NCBI RefSeq assembly: GCF_001753205.1
Contig: NZ_CP017560.1
Location: 744,001-808,000, forward strand
DNA: 64,000 nt
Direction of reading: 5' to 3'
Source: Sporosarcina ureilytica
GTDB lineage: Bacteria; Bacillota; Bacilli; Bacillales_A; Planococcaceae
In this document: piece after piece, positions 45,803 through 54,526 of the stretch
Layout of the letters: every line of letters starts with the position of its first letter
Numbering within the stretch: position 1 is the stretch's first letter
Program-made: the position numbers and the translations under genes
Notes under the pieces: generated by a model
What the model was told of the DNA's origin: nothing
The model's database searches: none
Seen by the model: only the letters and a program-made list of their open reading frames with translations

Positions 45803-46363
45803 ATGCATAGGAAAAGATTACAGTTTTTAATGGAGGTAGCAATACTTGGAGCTTTGTCGTTTATTTTAGATAAACTTACAGTATTTGTTATGCCGCAAGG
45901 CGGCTCAATAACACTTTCAATGTTACCAATTATTGTCATGGCGTTCCGCTGGGGCATAAGCGGTGGTTTACTAACAGGTTTTCTGAGCGGCTTGTTACAA
46001 CTGATTACCGGCGGGACCATATTCCATTGGGCACAGGCTTTAATGGATTATACGTTAGCCTATACATTAGTGGGCGTTGCAGCAATTACCGGTATTTGGT
46101 TGGCAAATAGTATGGCCAAAGGGCGCAAAGGGAGTATGGTTGCGGCGATTGTCATCGGTTCGGTTATTGGCGGTCTTCTTCGATTCTTTATTCATTTCGT
46201 TGGAGGAATTGTATTCTTCGGAGAATATGCTCCTGCTGGCCAGCCTGTTTGGTTATATTCATTAGTCTACAATGCAAGTTACATGATTCCTTCAATTTTA
46301 TTATGTAGCATTGTGGCGAGTATACTATTTACAAGCGCACCAAGACTATTAAAAACAGCATGA
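45803..46363 (+). CDS. thiT: Thiamine ECF transporter substrate-binding subunit ThiT
   Basis: The membrane S-component that binds thiamine for the shared ECF energy-coupling module. The 186-residue, roughly six-helix protein contains the ThiT signature GGSITLSMLPI and the late aromatic binding region WLYSLVYNASYM. A TPP riboswitch lies upstream, confirming the substrate class. The leader after the riboswitch is long (about 200 bases) and contains two similar segments, TGAATCGTAGCGTAATAAATC and TGAATGTAGCGTATTAATC. It forms a single-gene unit closed by a bidirectional terminator; the energising ATPases must be encoded elsewhere. Confidence 0.95.
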   Translation: MHRKRLQFLMEVAILGALSFILDKLTVFVMPQGGSITLSMLPIIVMAFRWGISGGLLTGFLSGLLQLITGGTIFHWAQALMDYTLAYTLVGVAAITGIWLANSMAKGRKGSMVAAIVIGSVIGGLLRFFIHFVGGIVFFGEYAPAGQPVWLYSLVYNASYMIPSILLCSIVASILFTSAPRLLKTA

Positions 46364-46404
46364 AAAAACGTCTTTCTCTATATTTTTAGAGAAAGACGTT
46401 TTTT
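46362..46404. terminator. Bidirectional terminator after thiT
   Basis: AAAAAACGTCTTTCTC pairs perfectly with GAGAAAGACGTTTTTT, flanked by A- and T-runs. It serves thiT and the convergent membrane-protein gene. Confidence 0.92.
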
Positions 46405-46419
46405 AAAATACATATTTTG

Positions 46420-47157
46420 TCATTTGCTAGCAGATACCTGTTTATTTTTGAATAGATAAAAACATGCGCCAATGACGGCGGTTAAGAACAACGCAGCAGT
46501 CGTCACGAATAAAGAATCGAATCCATTTTTTACCGCGATTCCAATAAATCCCCACATAAAAACAATATTAAACGCCTTATCTTCATAATGATATAAAAAA
46601 TGAAGGGCGATTGCGGTTGCTAGTGTTAAAAAGATGACGGCCCATAATGCCTGGCTAATTCCAAAGCCACTCCATTCGGCAAATATCAACGTATAGTTAA
46701 TTAAAATAATAAAAGAAAATAAGCTCCAACCGAAAAGTATAGAAATTGGTACACGAAACGAAATAAGGTTTTCAGTTTTTGGATATGAAAAGTAAAGGGC
46801 AGAAATAGTAAGTAATAATCCGACCATTACAATAATTGCCCACATAAAGAACTCGTAATGCCATAGGAGAATGAAAGACATATTGAATAGTAAGCTTATT
46901 ATGAAAAATGAAAATCTAATGTTGAATACTTTTCCTGATTGTGGGCGTTGATTTCTCCAAAACCCGAAGAGCCAAATGACTAAGAATATATATATGATTA
47001 TCCAAATGATAAACACATAGCTCGCAGGTGTTAACAGAACAGGAAGTCTATTCATAATTTCTGTAGTTGTGATTCCATTAAAAGGAACGATTTCTGCAGT
47101 GCAAATAACGATAAGACTAACTAAAAGAATTAGCGCCATACTAATAAATCGAATCAT
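46420..47157 (-). CDS. TspO/MBR-like tryptophan-rich membrane protein
   Basis: A 245-residue membrane protein with seven or eight helices, many containing Trp. The segment PFNGITTTEIMNRLPVLLTP followed by YVFIIWIIIY resembles long TspO/MBR-related proteins of Bacilli, which may sense or bind porphyrin-like ligands. The correct start is ATG 47157, with GGGAGGA upstream; the same frame stays open by chance as far as 47463 into the divergent pepF gene. Function unproven. Confidence 0.7.
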   Translation of the reverse strand: MIRFISMALILLVSLIVICTAEIVPFNGITTTEIMNRLPVLLTPASYVFIIWIIIYIFLVIWLFGFWRNQRPQSGKVFNIRFSFFIISLLFNMSFILLWHYEFFMWAIIVMVGLLLTISALYFSYPKTENLISFRVPISILFGWSLFSFIILINYTLIFAEWSGFGISQALWAVIFLTLATAIALHFLYHYEDKAFNIVFMWGFIGIAVKNGFDSLFVTTAALFLTAVIGACFYLFKNKQVSASK

Positions 47158-47338
47158 ATTAAAATCCTCCCACATATTAGTATACAGAGGAAAAGTATAT
47201 TTTACGGAGAAAAGTGTGAAGTTTTCGTCACAAATGCAAAATCGTAGCAAAATGTAATGGTTCGCTTTTCGAAATTTCATGCTACAATGGAAGTGTCTAT
47301 TTAGAAAATTGAAAACGTAAGAGGGGGAAAAAATACAG

Positions 47339-49132
47339 ATGAAGTATTCGGAAGTGTGGGATTTAGATGTTTTCTTTAAAGGTGGAAGTAGTTCACCCGA
47401 ATTACGTATACATCTTGATGGAGTGAAAGAAAAAATAAATGTGGTAAAAGATAGTATTGACATATTTGAGATACCAACTTCAGTGAATGAATCGGCAAAT
47501 GTGAGTCGTTTAATCGAATTGGTTAAAGACGCTGCAGTAAATTTAAGGCAAGCAGGGGCAGTGATTGGATGTTATTTAGCTGCCGACACTACAGATAAAA
47601 AGGCATTGCTTTTACAAGGTGAGGTAGGTACACTCGGTGCAGAATTTCAGACGGTTATGTTGAAGTTTCAACAAAAGCTCGCCAAAGTAGACAATGATGT
47701 ATGGGCAACATTAATGGCGTCGGCGGAATTGAACCAATTTAATTTTGTGTTAAATGAATGGCGGGAAGAGGTAGCGTTAAAACTTTCCGAAAAAGAAGAA
47801 AGTCTAATCACAGCTTTAAGTGTGGATGGTTATCATAGCTGGGGACAACTTTATGACCAACTTGTTGCGGATATTAAAGTAAAAGTTGAAGTCGACGGTG
47901 AGGTAAAAGAGTTATCTGTCGGTCAAGCATCTAACTTAAGTTCAAGTCAACATGCGGCTGTTCGAAAAGACTCATTTGAAAAATTAGAAGATGCATGGAA
48001 AGAAAAGGAAGAGTTTTTTGCTACAACGCTTAACCACCTCGCTGGCTTCAGATTAGCAGTTTATGAAAAACGTGGGTGGGATTCTGTATTAAAAGAACCG
48101 CTTCTACGCAATCGAATGAGTGAAGCCACATTAAATGCGATGTGGGGAGCAATCGGAGCGAATAAAGAACCATTCGTAAATTATTTGAACGTGAAAGCAC
48201 AAATGCTCGGTACCGAAAAGATGAATTGGTATGACTTAGATGCACCGGTTACAGAATCAACGAAAACAATCCCTTACCAAGAAGGGGCAGAATTCATCCT
48301 TAAGCATTTTGGAGAATTCGGATCTGAACTTGAATCATTTTCAAGAATGGCATTCGAGGATAGTTGGATTGAGGCAGAAGACCGTGCGAATAAGCGACCA
48401 GGCGGTTTCTGTACAGGGATGCCGATGTCAGAACAATCCCGTATTTTTATGACGTATAGCGGCTCAATGTCCAACGTTGCGACACTTGCTCATGAGCTCG
48501 GACATGCTTTCCACTCTTATGCGCTTCGTCCAGTACATTGGTTAAATAGAGGCTATGCGATGGGTGTTGCAGAGACCGCATCGACCTTTGCAGAGATGAT
48601 TGTTGCAGAAGCGGCTGTGAAAGCAGCGGAAACGAAAGAAGAAAAGATTGCATTACTCGAAGATAAAATTCAACGTAGTGTTGCATTTTTCATGAACATT
48701 CACGCAAGATTCTTATTTGAAACGAGATTTTATGAAGAGCGTAGAAATGGAATTGTTTCAGCAGCACGTCTGAACACGCTAATGGAAGAAGCGCAACGAG
48801 AAGCATATGGTGATGCGCTTGATACAGCACATCCACATTTCTGGGCTTCAAAATTACATTTTTATATTACGCAAGTTCCGTTTTATAACTTTCCATATAC
48901 GTTTGGTTATTTATTCTCCTTAAGTATTTATGCAAAAGCGCTTGAAGAAGGTGCGGGTTTTGAAGAGAAGTATATGGCATTATTACGCGATACAGCAGTG
49001 ATGACTGTAGAAGAACTTGCGATGAAGCATCTTGGTGAAGATATTACAAAAGAAGCTTTTTGGGCAAAAGGTGTTGCACTTTGTGTGAAAGATGTTGAGG
49101 AATTTTTAGAACTGACAGCCAAAGAAGGTTGA
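47339..49132 (+). CDS. pepF: M3-family oligoendopeptidase
   Basis: A cytoplasmic zinc metallopeptidase that degrades short peptides. The catalytic motif HELGH is at residues 385-389 in ATLAHELGHAFHS, with the third ligand Glu downstream in MGVAETASTFAEM. The 597 residues match the PepF/M3 family length. AGAGGGGG lies about ten bases before the ATG. A TACAAT at 47283-47288 may be its -10 element. A GNAT acetyltransferase gene follows after six bases, probably in the same transcript. Confidence 0.93.
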   Translation: MKYSEVWDLDVFFKGGSSSPELRIHLDGVKEKINVVKDSIDIFEIPTSVNESANVSRLIELVKDAAVNLRQAGAVIGCYLAADTTDKKALLLQGEVGTLGAEFQTVMLKFQQKLAKVDNDVWATLMASAELNQFNFVLNEWREEVALKLSEKEESLITALSVDGYHSWGQLYDQLVADIKVKVEVDGEVKELSVGQASNLSSSQHAAVRKDSFEKLEDAWKEKEEFFATTLNHLAGFRLAVYEKRGWDSVLKEPLLRNRMSEATLNAMWGAIGANKEPFVNYLNVKAQMLGTEKMNWYDLDAPVTESTKTIPYQEGAEFILKHFGEFGSELESFSRMAFEDSWIEAEDRANKRPGGFCTGMPMSEQSRIFMTYSGSMSNVATLAHELGHAFHSYALRPVHWLNRGYAMGVAETASTFAEMIVAEAAVKAAETKEEKIALLEDKIQRSVAFFMNIHARFLFETRFYEERRNGIVSAARLNTLMEEAQREAYGDALDTAHPHFWASKLHFYITQVPFYNFPYTFGYLFSLSIYAKALEEGAGFEEKYMALLRDTAVMTVEELAMKHLGEDITKEAFWAKGVALCVKDVEEFLELTAKEG

Positions 49133-49138
49133 TAATCG

Positions 49139-49684
49139 ATGATTTTATTAGAAGGTGAAAAATGTTATTTACGCATTTTGACTGAAGACGATGCAACAAT
49201 GTTTACGAAAGTATTAATTGCCAATAAAAAATATTGGTCCGTATTTGAACCTCGTCAAGAACCCGGTTTCTACACAGTATCGAGACAAAGGGAAAAAATT
49301 AGAGAATCTATTTATCAAATGCGAGATCGCAGAGAATACAACTTCGGAATTTTCGATGCGAATACGAGTGAGTTAATCGGCCATATTTCGCTTTATAATA
49401 TTAAGCGGCTTCCTTTTTCAAGTGCCTTTGTCGGTTATTCAATAGATGAAAGACACATTGGAAGAGGGATTGGAACCGAAGCTGTAAGACTCGTGACAGC
49501 ATTTGCTTTTGATTCCGTTGCGCTTCATAGAGTAGAAGCATATGTGTCACCGAGAAATGCTGGTTCCATAGCTGTACTTGAAAAATCCGGTTACTTACGT
49601 GAAGGATTATTGAGGAAGATTCTTTATATTAACGGGGTTTGGGAAGATCATTACATGTATGCAATTCTTGAAGATGATTTCTGA
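49139..49684 (+). CDS. RimJ/RimL-type GNAT acetyltransferase
   Basis: A 181-residue N-acetyltransferase. The acetyl-CoA loop appears as HIGRGIGTEAVRLV, with upstream LIGHISLYNI and the later SAGLEKSG-like GSIAVLEKSGYLREG. Related proteins acetylate ribosomal-protein N-termini or small molecules; the substrate is unknown. The ribosome site AGAAGG lies in the end of pepF, so the two are coupled. A terminator follows. Confidence 0.88.
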   Translation: MILLEGEKCYLRILTEDDATMFTKVLIANKKYWSVFEPRQEPGFYTVSRQREKIRESIYQMRDRREYNFGIFDANTSELIGHISLYNIKRLPFSSAFVGYSIDERHIGRGIGTEAVRLVTAFAFDSVALHRVEAYVSPRNAGSIAVLEKSGYLREGLLRKILYINGVWEDHYMYAILEDDF

Positions 49685-49724
49685 AAGGGTAAGACTGTTT
49701 TACGGAAATTAAAAGCAAAAATAA

Positions 49725-49759
49725 AAGGCCGATTCCTTTAAAATAGGAGTCGGCTTTTT
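49725..49759 (+). terminator. Terminator after the GNAT gene
   Basis: GGCCGATTCCT pairs, with one G-U, with AGGAGTCGGCT and is followed by five Ts. Confidence 0.88.
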
Positions 49760-49889
49760 GGATTATATGTTTTTAAACGGTCCATAGACAATCTAGTACG
49801 CAAGTTTTGTCATCAGGTGAAGATAATTACTTGAAAAGCTCGATTTCCTGTCGATTTCCCGGGAAATATCATGTGGAAATAAGGGGGAA

Positions 49890-50450
49890 TTATTTATATC
49901 CATTGATGATTGTGTCTAATTTCCCTGTTTCAGGATCGATAACGAGTCCATGTACGGGAACTTTAGGGTCCATTAGTGGATGATTTTTCACCAAGTCAAC
50001 ACTGTTCTTCACGCTTTCAGTGACATCATTAAAGCCGTGAAGCCATTCTTTCATATCGATACCGGAATATTTAAGCGTGTTGAAAAGACTACTGTCAATT
50101 CCGCGGTCAACCATATGCCCAATGATTTTCTTTGTATCGATTGAACTCATCCCACAATCGTGATGCCCAACGATAAAGACTTCATCTGCTTGTAGCTCAT
50201 AAACTGCAATAATTAGGCTACGCATAATGCCACCAAAAGGATGATTGACAACGGCACCGGCACTTTTAATGACTTTGACGTCTCCATTTTTAAAATTCAT
50301 TGATTTGAGAAGTAACTCAGTTAGACGTGTATCCATACATGTTAAGATAACAACGCGCTTATCAGGAAATTTCGTTGTCGCATATTGTTCATATTGTTTC
50401 TCTTCTACGAACATTTCGTTAAAATGAAGAATTTCTGTAAGAAGTGCCAT
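49890..50450 (-). CDS. Beta-class carbonic anhydrase
   Basis: Interconverts CO2 and bicarbonate. Zinc ligands are Cys38 (in CMDTR, with the Asp40-Arg42 dyad), His96 and Cys99 (HHDCG). The 186 residues match the small beta-CA YtiB of B. subtilis. A GGAG site precedes the ATG at 50450. A perfect hairpin upstream ends the preceding small gene, so this gene has its own promoter. Confidence 0.93.
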   Translation of the reverse strand: MALLTEILHFNEMFVEEKQYEQYATTKFPDKRVVILTCMDTRLTELLLKSMNFKNGDVKVIKSAGAVVNHPFGGIMRSLIIAVYELQADEVFIVGHHDCGMSSIDTKKIIGHMVDRGIDSSLFNTLKYSGIDMKEWLHGFNDVTESVKNSVDLVKNHPLMDPKVPVHGLVIDPETGKLDTIINGYK

Positions 50451-50566
50451 AATCGTGCTCCAATCTATATGTGATTCCTTTATTGTACAAAAAGATAAGA
50501 AATATTAAAAGAGACAGTATTAAATAAAAGCAATATTAGTAAATTCTATTTGTTTGCGGTAGTTTG

Positions 50567-50605
50567 AAATAAAAGCGCCCAATATCGAAAAATCGATATT
50601 GGGCG
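50567..50605 (-). terminator. Terminator after the 46-residue ORF
   Basis: A perfect 13-bp stem (50576-50588 with 50593-50605) closes an AAAA loop; on the minus strand it is followed by TTTTATTT. Confidence 0.88.
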
Positions 50606-50620
50606 TAATTTACATTCATA

Positions 50621-50761
50621 TTAGTAATCTGTATCCGGTTTTGGATCAATAATATTCGCTTGCTTAGAATCGAACGCGTTAACTAGGTAGTGCATGATAA
50701 AGCCTGCAGAAATACCCATTAATACCATATATCCAATTACTGTTAAGTACATTAAGCCCAT
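50621..50761 (-). CDS. Small single-pass membrane protein, 46 residues
   Basis: A short ORF starting MGLMYLTVIGYMVLMGISAG, then a further hydrophobic stretch and a polar tail ending KPDTDY. It has one strong transmembrane helix (about 4-26) with the N-terminus probably outside. GAGAGGGG lies about nine bases before the ATG at 50761, and a perfect terminator hairpin follows the stop, supporting a real gene. The size recalls small Bacillus membrane proteins such as YtzI; I cannot confirm identity. Confidence 0.75.
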   Translation of the reverse strand: MGLMYLTVIGYMVLMGISAGFIMHYLVNAFDSKQANIIDPKPDTDY

Positions 50762-50892
50762 TTCTTTGACCCCTCTCTATTTTCCTAGTAACTTTACTTT
50801 AATTATACATTAGATTGTTGTTAAAATTAAGGGGGTAGCTTAATATTTTTTGAAATTGTGTCTAAATTTGAACAATCCTCTTTATCGTTCTG

Positions 50893-52125
50893 TTAAAAAG
50901 CCCAGTTACCATTACGGAATATTGGTTCGGCTGTTCCATCTTGAAGAATACCATCAATATCCATTTCTTCTGAGCCAACCATAAAGTCTACATGTGTAAT
51001 ACTTTGGTTTAATCCATGTTCCTCCAATTCCTCGCGACCCATTGTTTTCCCACCGTCCAAACAAAATGCATACGCACTTCCTAATGCGAAGTGATTCGAT
51101 GCATTTTCATCGAAAAGAGTGTTGAAAAATAAAATATTGGACTCGGAAATTGGCGATGCATGCGGGACGAGCGCAACTTCTCCCAGATATTTTGCGCCTT
51201 CATCTGTATCGATAAGTTGCTTGAGAACCTCTTCGCCTTGTTCAGCTGTAACTTCTGTAACTCGTCCATCTTGAAATATTAACTTAAAATTATCGATAAT
51301 ATTTCCACCATAACTTAAAGGTTTTGTGCTCGATACGTAGCCGTTTACACCTGTTTTATGTGGTACGGTGAATACTTCTTCTGTTGGCATATTGGCCATA
51401 AACGAATGTCCTTGACTATTTACGCTCCCAGCGCCACACCAAAGATGTCCTTTTGGAAGGTCTACCGTTAAATCTGTTCCGGGCGCACGATAATGTAGCT
51501 TTGCATACCGCTTATCATTTAAATAATCTACTTTTTCATGTAATGTGTGATCGTGTTCTACCCAGGCTTGGACTGGATTTTCGGTATTTGCGCGCACGGC
51601 TTTAAAAATGGCATCCCATAATGCAGGAACTTGTTCTTCAGTTGGTAAAGCGGGAAAAACTTTTGCCGCCCAAGAAGGAGAAGGGGCTGCAATGACCGTC
51701 CAACTAAATGTATCGGCTTGTAGCAGTTGACGGAACTTATCAAGTGCTTGGCCAGAAGCTCTATGAGCAGTAGCAATGCGTGTTGGATCAATACCGCTTA
51801 GCAAATCGGGGCTCTGTGATACGATGCTCATGAATGCTGCACCTTTTTCAGCAAGTTTTTCTCGTTCAAGTACTTTCCATTCAGGGAACTCTGAAAATGA
51901 ATCTTCCGGTGCCTTTTCAAAACGGAGACGTGACAGAACATCGTCACTAAAATCAACAATGACTTGACGAGCCCCCGCGTTGTATGCTTTTTCAGTAATG
52001 ATTCTAACGAATTCAACAGCGTCTGTTGATGCATTGATAAAAAGAATTTGGTCGGGTTGAATGTTGACACCGACTTCTACAGCTAATTCAGCATAATGAT
52101 GAAGTTGTTTTTCAAATGTGGACAA
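50893..52125 (-). CDS. M29-family aminopeptidase (AmpS/PepS-like)
   Basis: A 410-residue cytoplasmic metallo-aminopeptidase. Family features include the N-terminal AELAVEVGVNIQPDQ, the metal-ligand regions EVALVPHASPIS and NHFALGSAYAFCLDGG, and the C-terminal HVDFMVGSEEMDIDGI. Glu, His and Asp ligands sit in these blocks. The start codon is TTG 52125, behind AAAGGGGA. It is a single-gene unit, divergent from motAB. Confidence 0.93.
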   Translation of the reverse strand: MSTFEKQLHHYAELAVEVGVNIQPDQILFINASTDAVEFVRIITEKAYNAGARQVIVDFSDDVLSRLRFEKAPEDSFSEFPEWKVLEREKLAEKGAAFMSIVSQSPDLLSGIDPTRIATAHRASGQALDKFRQLLQADTFSWTVIAAPSPSWAAKVFPALPTEEQVPALWDAIFKAVRANTENPVQAWVEHDHTLHEKVDYLNDKRYAKLHYRAPGTDLTVDLPKGHLWCGAGSVNSQGHSFMANMPTEEVFTVPHKTGVNGYVSSTKPLSYGGNIIDNFKLIFQDGRVTEVTAEQGEEVLKQLIDTDEGAKYLGEVALVPHASPISESNILFFNTLFDENASNHFALGSAYAFCLDGGKTMGREELEEHGLNQSITHVDFMVGSEEMDIDGILQDGTAEPIFRNGNWAF

Positions 52126-52335
52126 TGAATAATATCCCCTTTCTTTATTGACAAGTACATAAAAGTCTAATCAGGTAGATCATATTGTATGGACTTGTGC
52201 TATACGAATTCAGTTCTATTTCTTAAAGTGTTCGTTCCTTCTGTATAATAGTACAATTTAGAAAGTTTCTATGCAATATATTGTGAATGAAATGTCATAT
52301 TTAAAAAGAAATATACCGAATTCATTCGGCCCTTC

Positions 52336-52362
52336 TAAAGAATGTCAGAAATAAGCCGAAAT
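52336..52362 (+). promoter_or_regulatory. Sigma-D (flagellar) promoter of motAB
   Basis: TAAA (52336-52339), exactly 15 bases, then GCCGAAAT (52355-52362): a near-perfect match to the Bacillus sigma-D consensus TAAA-N15-GCCGATAT. It lies 34 bases before the motA ATG. Confidence 0.9.
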
Positions 52363-52395
52363 AAAAATAAGAATGGAATATTTGGGGGTCTTCAG

Positions 52396-53211
52396 ATGGA
52401 TTTTTCAACAATAATCGGTCTCTTTATCGGGATTTCTGCGCTTGTTGTAGGAATGATAATGAAAGGCGTTACGATTGAGAGTTTATTTAATATGGCGGCA
52501 GTTCTCATTATAATATTTGGAACTGCAGCGTCGGTCATTATTGCATTTCCGACAAGTGAATTGAAAAGAGTGCCTAAACTTTTTGGGATCCTTTTTAAAG
52601 AACGAAAATTAGTTTCAGATGCTGAGATTATCCGAATGTTTTCAAGATGGGCAGATGTGGCGCGACGTGAAGGCTTGTTATCATTAGAAGCGCAAACAGA
52701 GGATATAGATGATCCATTTTTGAAAAACGGACTTGGTCTGGCAATAGATGGGCAAAATGCGGATTATATTCGCGATGTACTGAGTGAAGAAGTAGAAGCA
52801 ATGGAGGATCGACATGCTTCGGGTGCCCTCATTTTTTCACAAGCCGGCACATATGCACCTACGCTCGGTGTATTAGGTGCTGTTGTTGGGCTGATTGCCG
52901 CGCTAAAAGATTTAAATGATATTAACGCATTAGGCGTAGCGGTTGCGGCAGCATTTATTGCAACACTACTCGGGATTTTCACAGGTTATGTACTTTGGCA
53001 CCCATTTGCGAATAAACTTCGACGAAAATCGGCTGAAGAATCACGCCAGAAGAAGATGATGATTGAAGGAATTTTATCCGTACTTGAAGGGGAAGCCCCA
53101 CGTGTCATCGAACAAAAACTATCATCTTACCTATCATTAGAAGAAAGACGAAAATTGGCTGCTAGCGGTACGGATGAAAAGGAGGCTGGCCAAGTTGTCG
53201 AGGAGACGTAA
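52396..53211 (+). CDS. motA: Flagellar motor stator protein MotA
   Basis: Forms, with MotB, the proton-conducting stator that drives flagellar rotation. Four membrane helices and the long cytoplasmic loop with RADVARREGLL-like ADVARREGLLSLEAQ are present, as is QAGTYAPTLGVLGAVVGLI with the proline important for torque. The 271 residues starting at ATG 52396 (after GGGGG) match B. subtilis MotA closely throughout, so this is MotA rather than the sodium-type MotP. Longer upstream frames overlap the sigma-D promoter and are not used. The end overlaps motB by 17 bases. Confidence 0.96.
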   Translation: MDFSTIIGLFIGISALVVGMIMKGVTIESLFNMAAVLIIIFGTAASVIIAFPTSELKRVPKLFGILFKERKLVSDAEIIRMFSRWADVARREGLLSLEAQTEDIDDPFLKNGLGLAIDGQNADYIRDVLSEEVEAMEDRHASGALIFSQAGTYAPTLGVLGAVVGLIAALKDLNDINALGVAVAAAFIATLLGIFTGYVLWHPFANKLRRKSAEESRQKKMMIEGILSVLEGEAPRVIEQKLSSYLSLEERRKLAASGTDEKEAGQVVEET

Positions 53212-53962
53212 GAGAAGAAGGAAGGATTCTGGAAATATAGATGAATCTTGGCTATTACCTTATGCTGATTTAATGACGCTTCTTTTAGCATTATTTATTG
53301 TCCTTTTTGCATCCAGTTCAATAGATGCGAAGAAATTAGAAGAAATGTCTGCGGTCTTCAATGAGATTTTTGATGGCGGGAAGGGAATTATGGACCATTC
53401 AGCACCAAATCCTACACCAATCCCACAAGAATACGTCGGTGACAGGGAAGCGCTAAAATCCTACATAGAGGATCAAAAATCGTTAGAGGGAATTCAAAAT
53501 CGTGTCGATGAATATATAGCTGTGCATGAACTGGAAAATCAATTTGAAACAACAATGACGGATGAGGGACTTCGGGTAACAATTCGGGATAGTATTTTAT
53601 TTAATCCAGGAAGAGCGGATATAAAAGAAGAGTATTTGCCACTTGCAGACGAACTAGCGGAGTTGTTAGTATTCGATCCGCCACGACAGATTGTGATAGC
53701 AGGACACACTGATAATGTACCGATGAATAGTGCGGAGTTTTCATCGAATTGGGATTTGAGCGTTATGCGTGCCGTAAATTTCTTAAAACTGATCATGAAA
53801 AATGAAAACGTAGATCCTTTAATGTTTAGTGCAAAAGGATACGGGGAGTTTCAACCGATTGGTGATAATGACACAGCGGAAGGTAGAAGTAAAAATCGTC
53901 GTGTAGAGGTGTTAATAAAACCACTTGTATTACAAGATGGTACGAAAAATCCAATTGAATAA
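53195..53962 (+). CDS. motB: Flagellar motor stator protein MotB
   Basis: The stator subunit that anchors to peptidoglycan. A basic N-terminus is followed by one membrane helix carrying the proton-binding Asp25 in LLPYADLMTLLLALF, a plug/linker region and a C-terminal OmpA domain (GHTDNVPMNS, GRSKNRRVEVL). I chose TTG 53195 because AAGGAGG (53179-53185) lies nine bases ahead; the ATG at 53174 precedes that site. The start then matches the B. subtilis MotB N-terminus in length. A terminator follows. Confidence 0.95.
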   Translation: MSRRRKRRRKDSGNIDESWLLPYADLMTLLLALFIVLFASSSIDAKKLEEMSAVFNEIFDGGKGIMDHSAPNPTPIPQEYVGDREALKSYIEDQKSLEGIQNRVDEYIAVHELENQFETTMTDEGLRVTIRDSILFNPGRADIKEEYLPLADELAELLVFDPPRQIVIAGHTDNVPMNSAEFSSNWDLSVMRAVNFLKLIMKNENVDPLMFSAKGYGEFQPIGDNDTAEGRSKNRRVEVLIKPLVLQDGTKNPIE

Positions 53963-53977
53963 AATAATGATCTAGGA

Positions 53978-54038
53978 ATAAAAAAAGGGTATCCCATAAC
54001 CGTAAGCAGAACAGTTTTGGGACAGCCCTATTTTTTTA
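53978..54038 (+). terminator. Terminator after motB
   Basis: AGGGTATCCCA pairs with TGGGACAGCCCT, with a bulge, across a roughly 22-base loop, followed by seven Ts. Confidence 0.78.
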
Positions 54039-54050
54039 TCCTGTATTAAC

Positions 54051-54229
54051 GGGCAGGTCGACTAAAAGCGCCACCTCCTGCCTGTAAAAGCCCGATTGGT
54101 TGGGCCAACTAGGAAAGATTGAACTTCATCTTTCCCTGTTGGTCATACAAGCATTGTCACAGGACGTGACAACGCTTGTGTGACCTTTCAATCAGTGGGG
54201 GGATAAAGCCCCCACTAATTGAAGTTTCA
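54051..54229. repeat. Cluster of five consecutive hairpins, possible mobile-element remnant or structured RNA
   Basis: Successive inverted repeats: GGCAGG with CCTGCC (54052-54082); GCCCGATTGGTTGGGC (54089-54104); CCAAC/GGAAAGAT with ATCTTTCC/GTTGG (54105-54142); AGCATTGTCAC with GTGACAACGCT (54150-54177); and TTCAATCAGTGGGGGG with GCCCCCACTAATTGAA (54187-54222). No ORF. The final G/C-rich palindrome resembles the ends of IS200/IS605-type elements or palindrome-associated elements, but no transposase is present, so the origin is a guess. Confidence 0.55.
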
Positions 54230-54231
54230 CT

Positions 54232-54453
54232 TTATTTACGCAATGCTCCAAGTTCTGCAGCGATTGCTTCTACTTCATTGGAACTAATGTGTTGACGTTT
54301 CATAACCATTTCATACATAAAGTGTAGGTCGTCGTACTTTTCAGTATTAAACGTATCTGCTTTCATCGCATCTACATTGACCATACGTAGCTTTTCTTTA
54401 ATTTGCTCAATCATAAAGGTAACGTTTTCTTCAGATGGTTTTGTCAAATCCAT
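54232..54453 (-). CDS. yfkK: DUF1128 family protein (YfkK-like)
   Basis: A 73-residue soluble, helical protein of the DUF1128 family, similar in size to B. subtilis YfkK. Typical segments are ENVTFMIEQIKEKLRMVN and YDDLHFMYEMVMKRQHIS. GGAAAGGCGG precedes the ATG at 54453. yfkH and yfkF relatives lie 2-3 kb away, as in B. subtilis. Function unknown. Confidence 0.88.
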   Translation of the reverse strand: MDLTKPSEENVTFMIEQIKEKLRMVNVDAMKADTFNTEKYDDLHFMYEMVMKRQHISSNEVEAIAAELGALRK

Positions 54454-54526
54454 GATTCGTAGCCGCCTTTCCTTAATTGCTACTAATCATTACATGATTT
54501 CTATTAGCTGTCAAATAGATTGAAAA

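Noticed and set aside
47215..47232. Second FNR/Crp-like site TGTGA..TCACA upstream of pepF
   Set aside because: The half-sites are eight bases apart rather than six, so it does not fit the consensus.
47158..47463. Long upstream extension of the TspO-like minus-strand frame
   Set aside because: The open frame enters the divergent pepF gene; a good ribosome site fixes the start at 47157.
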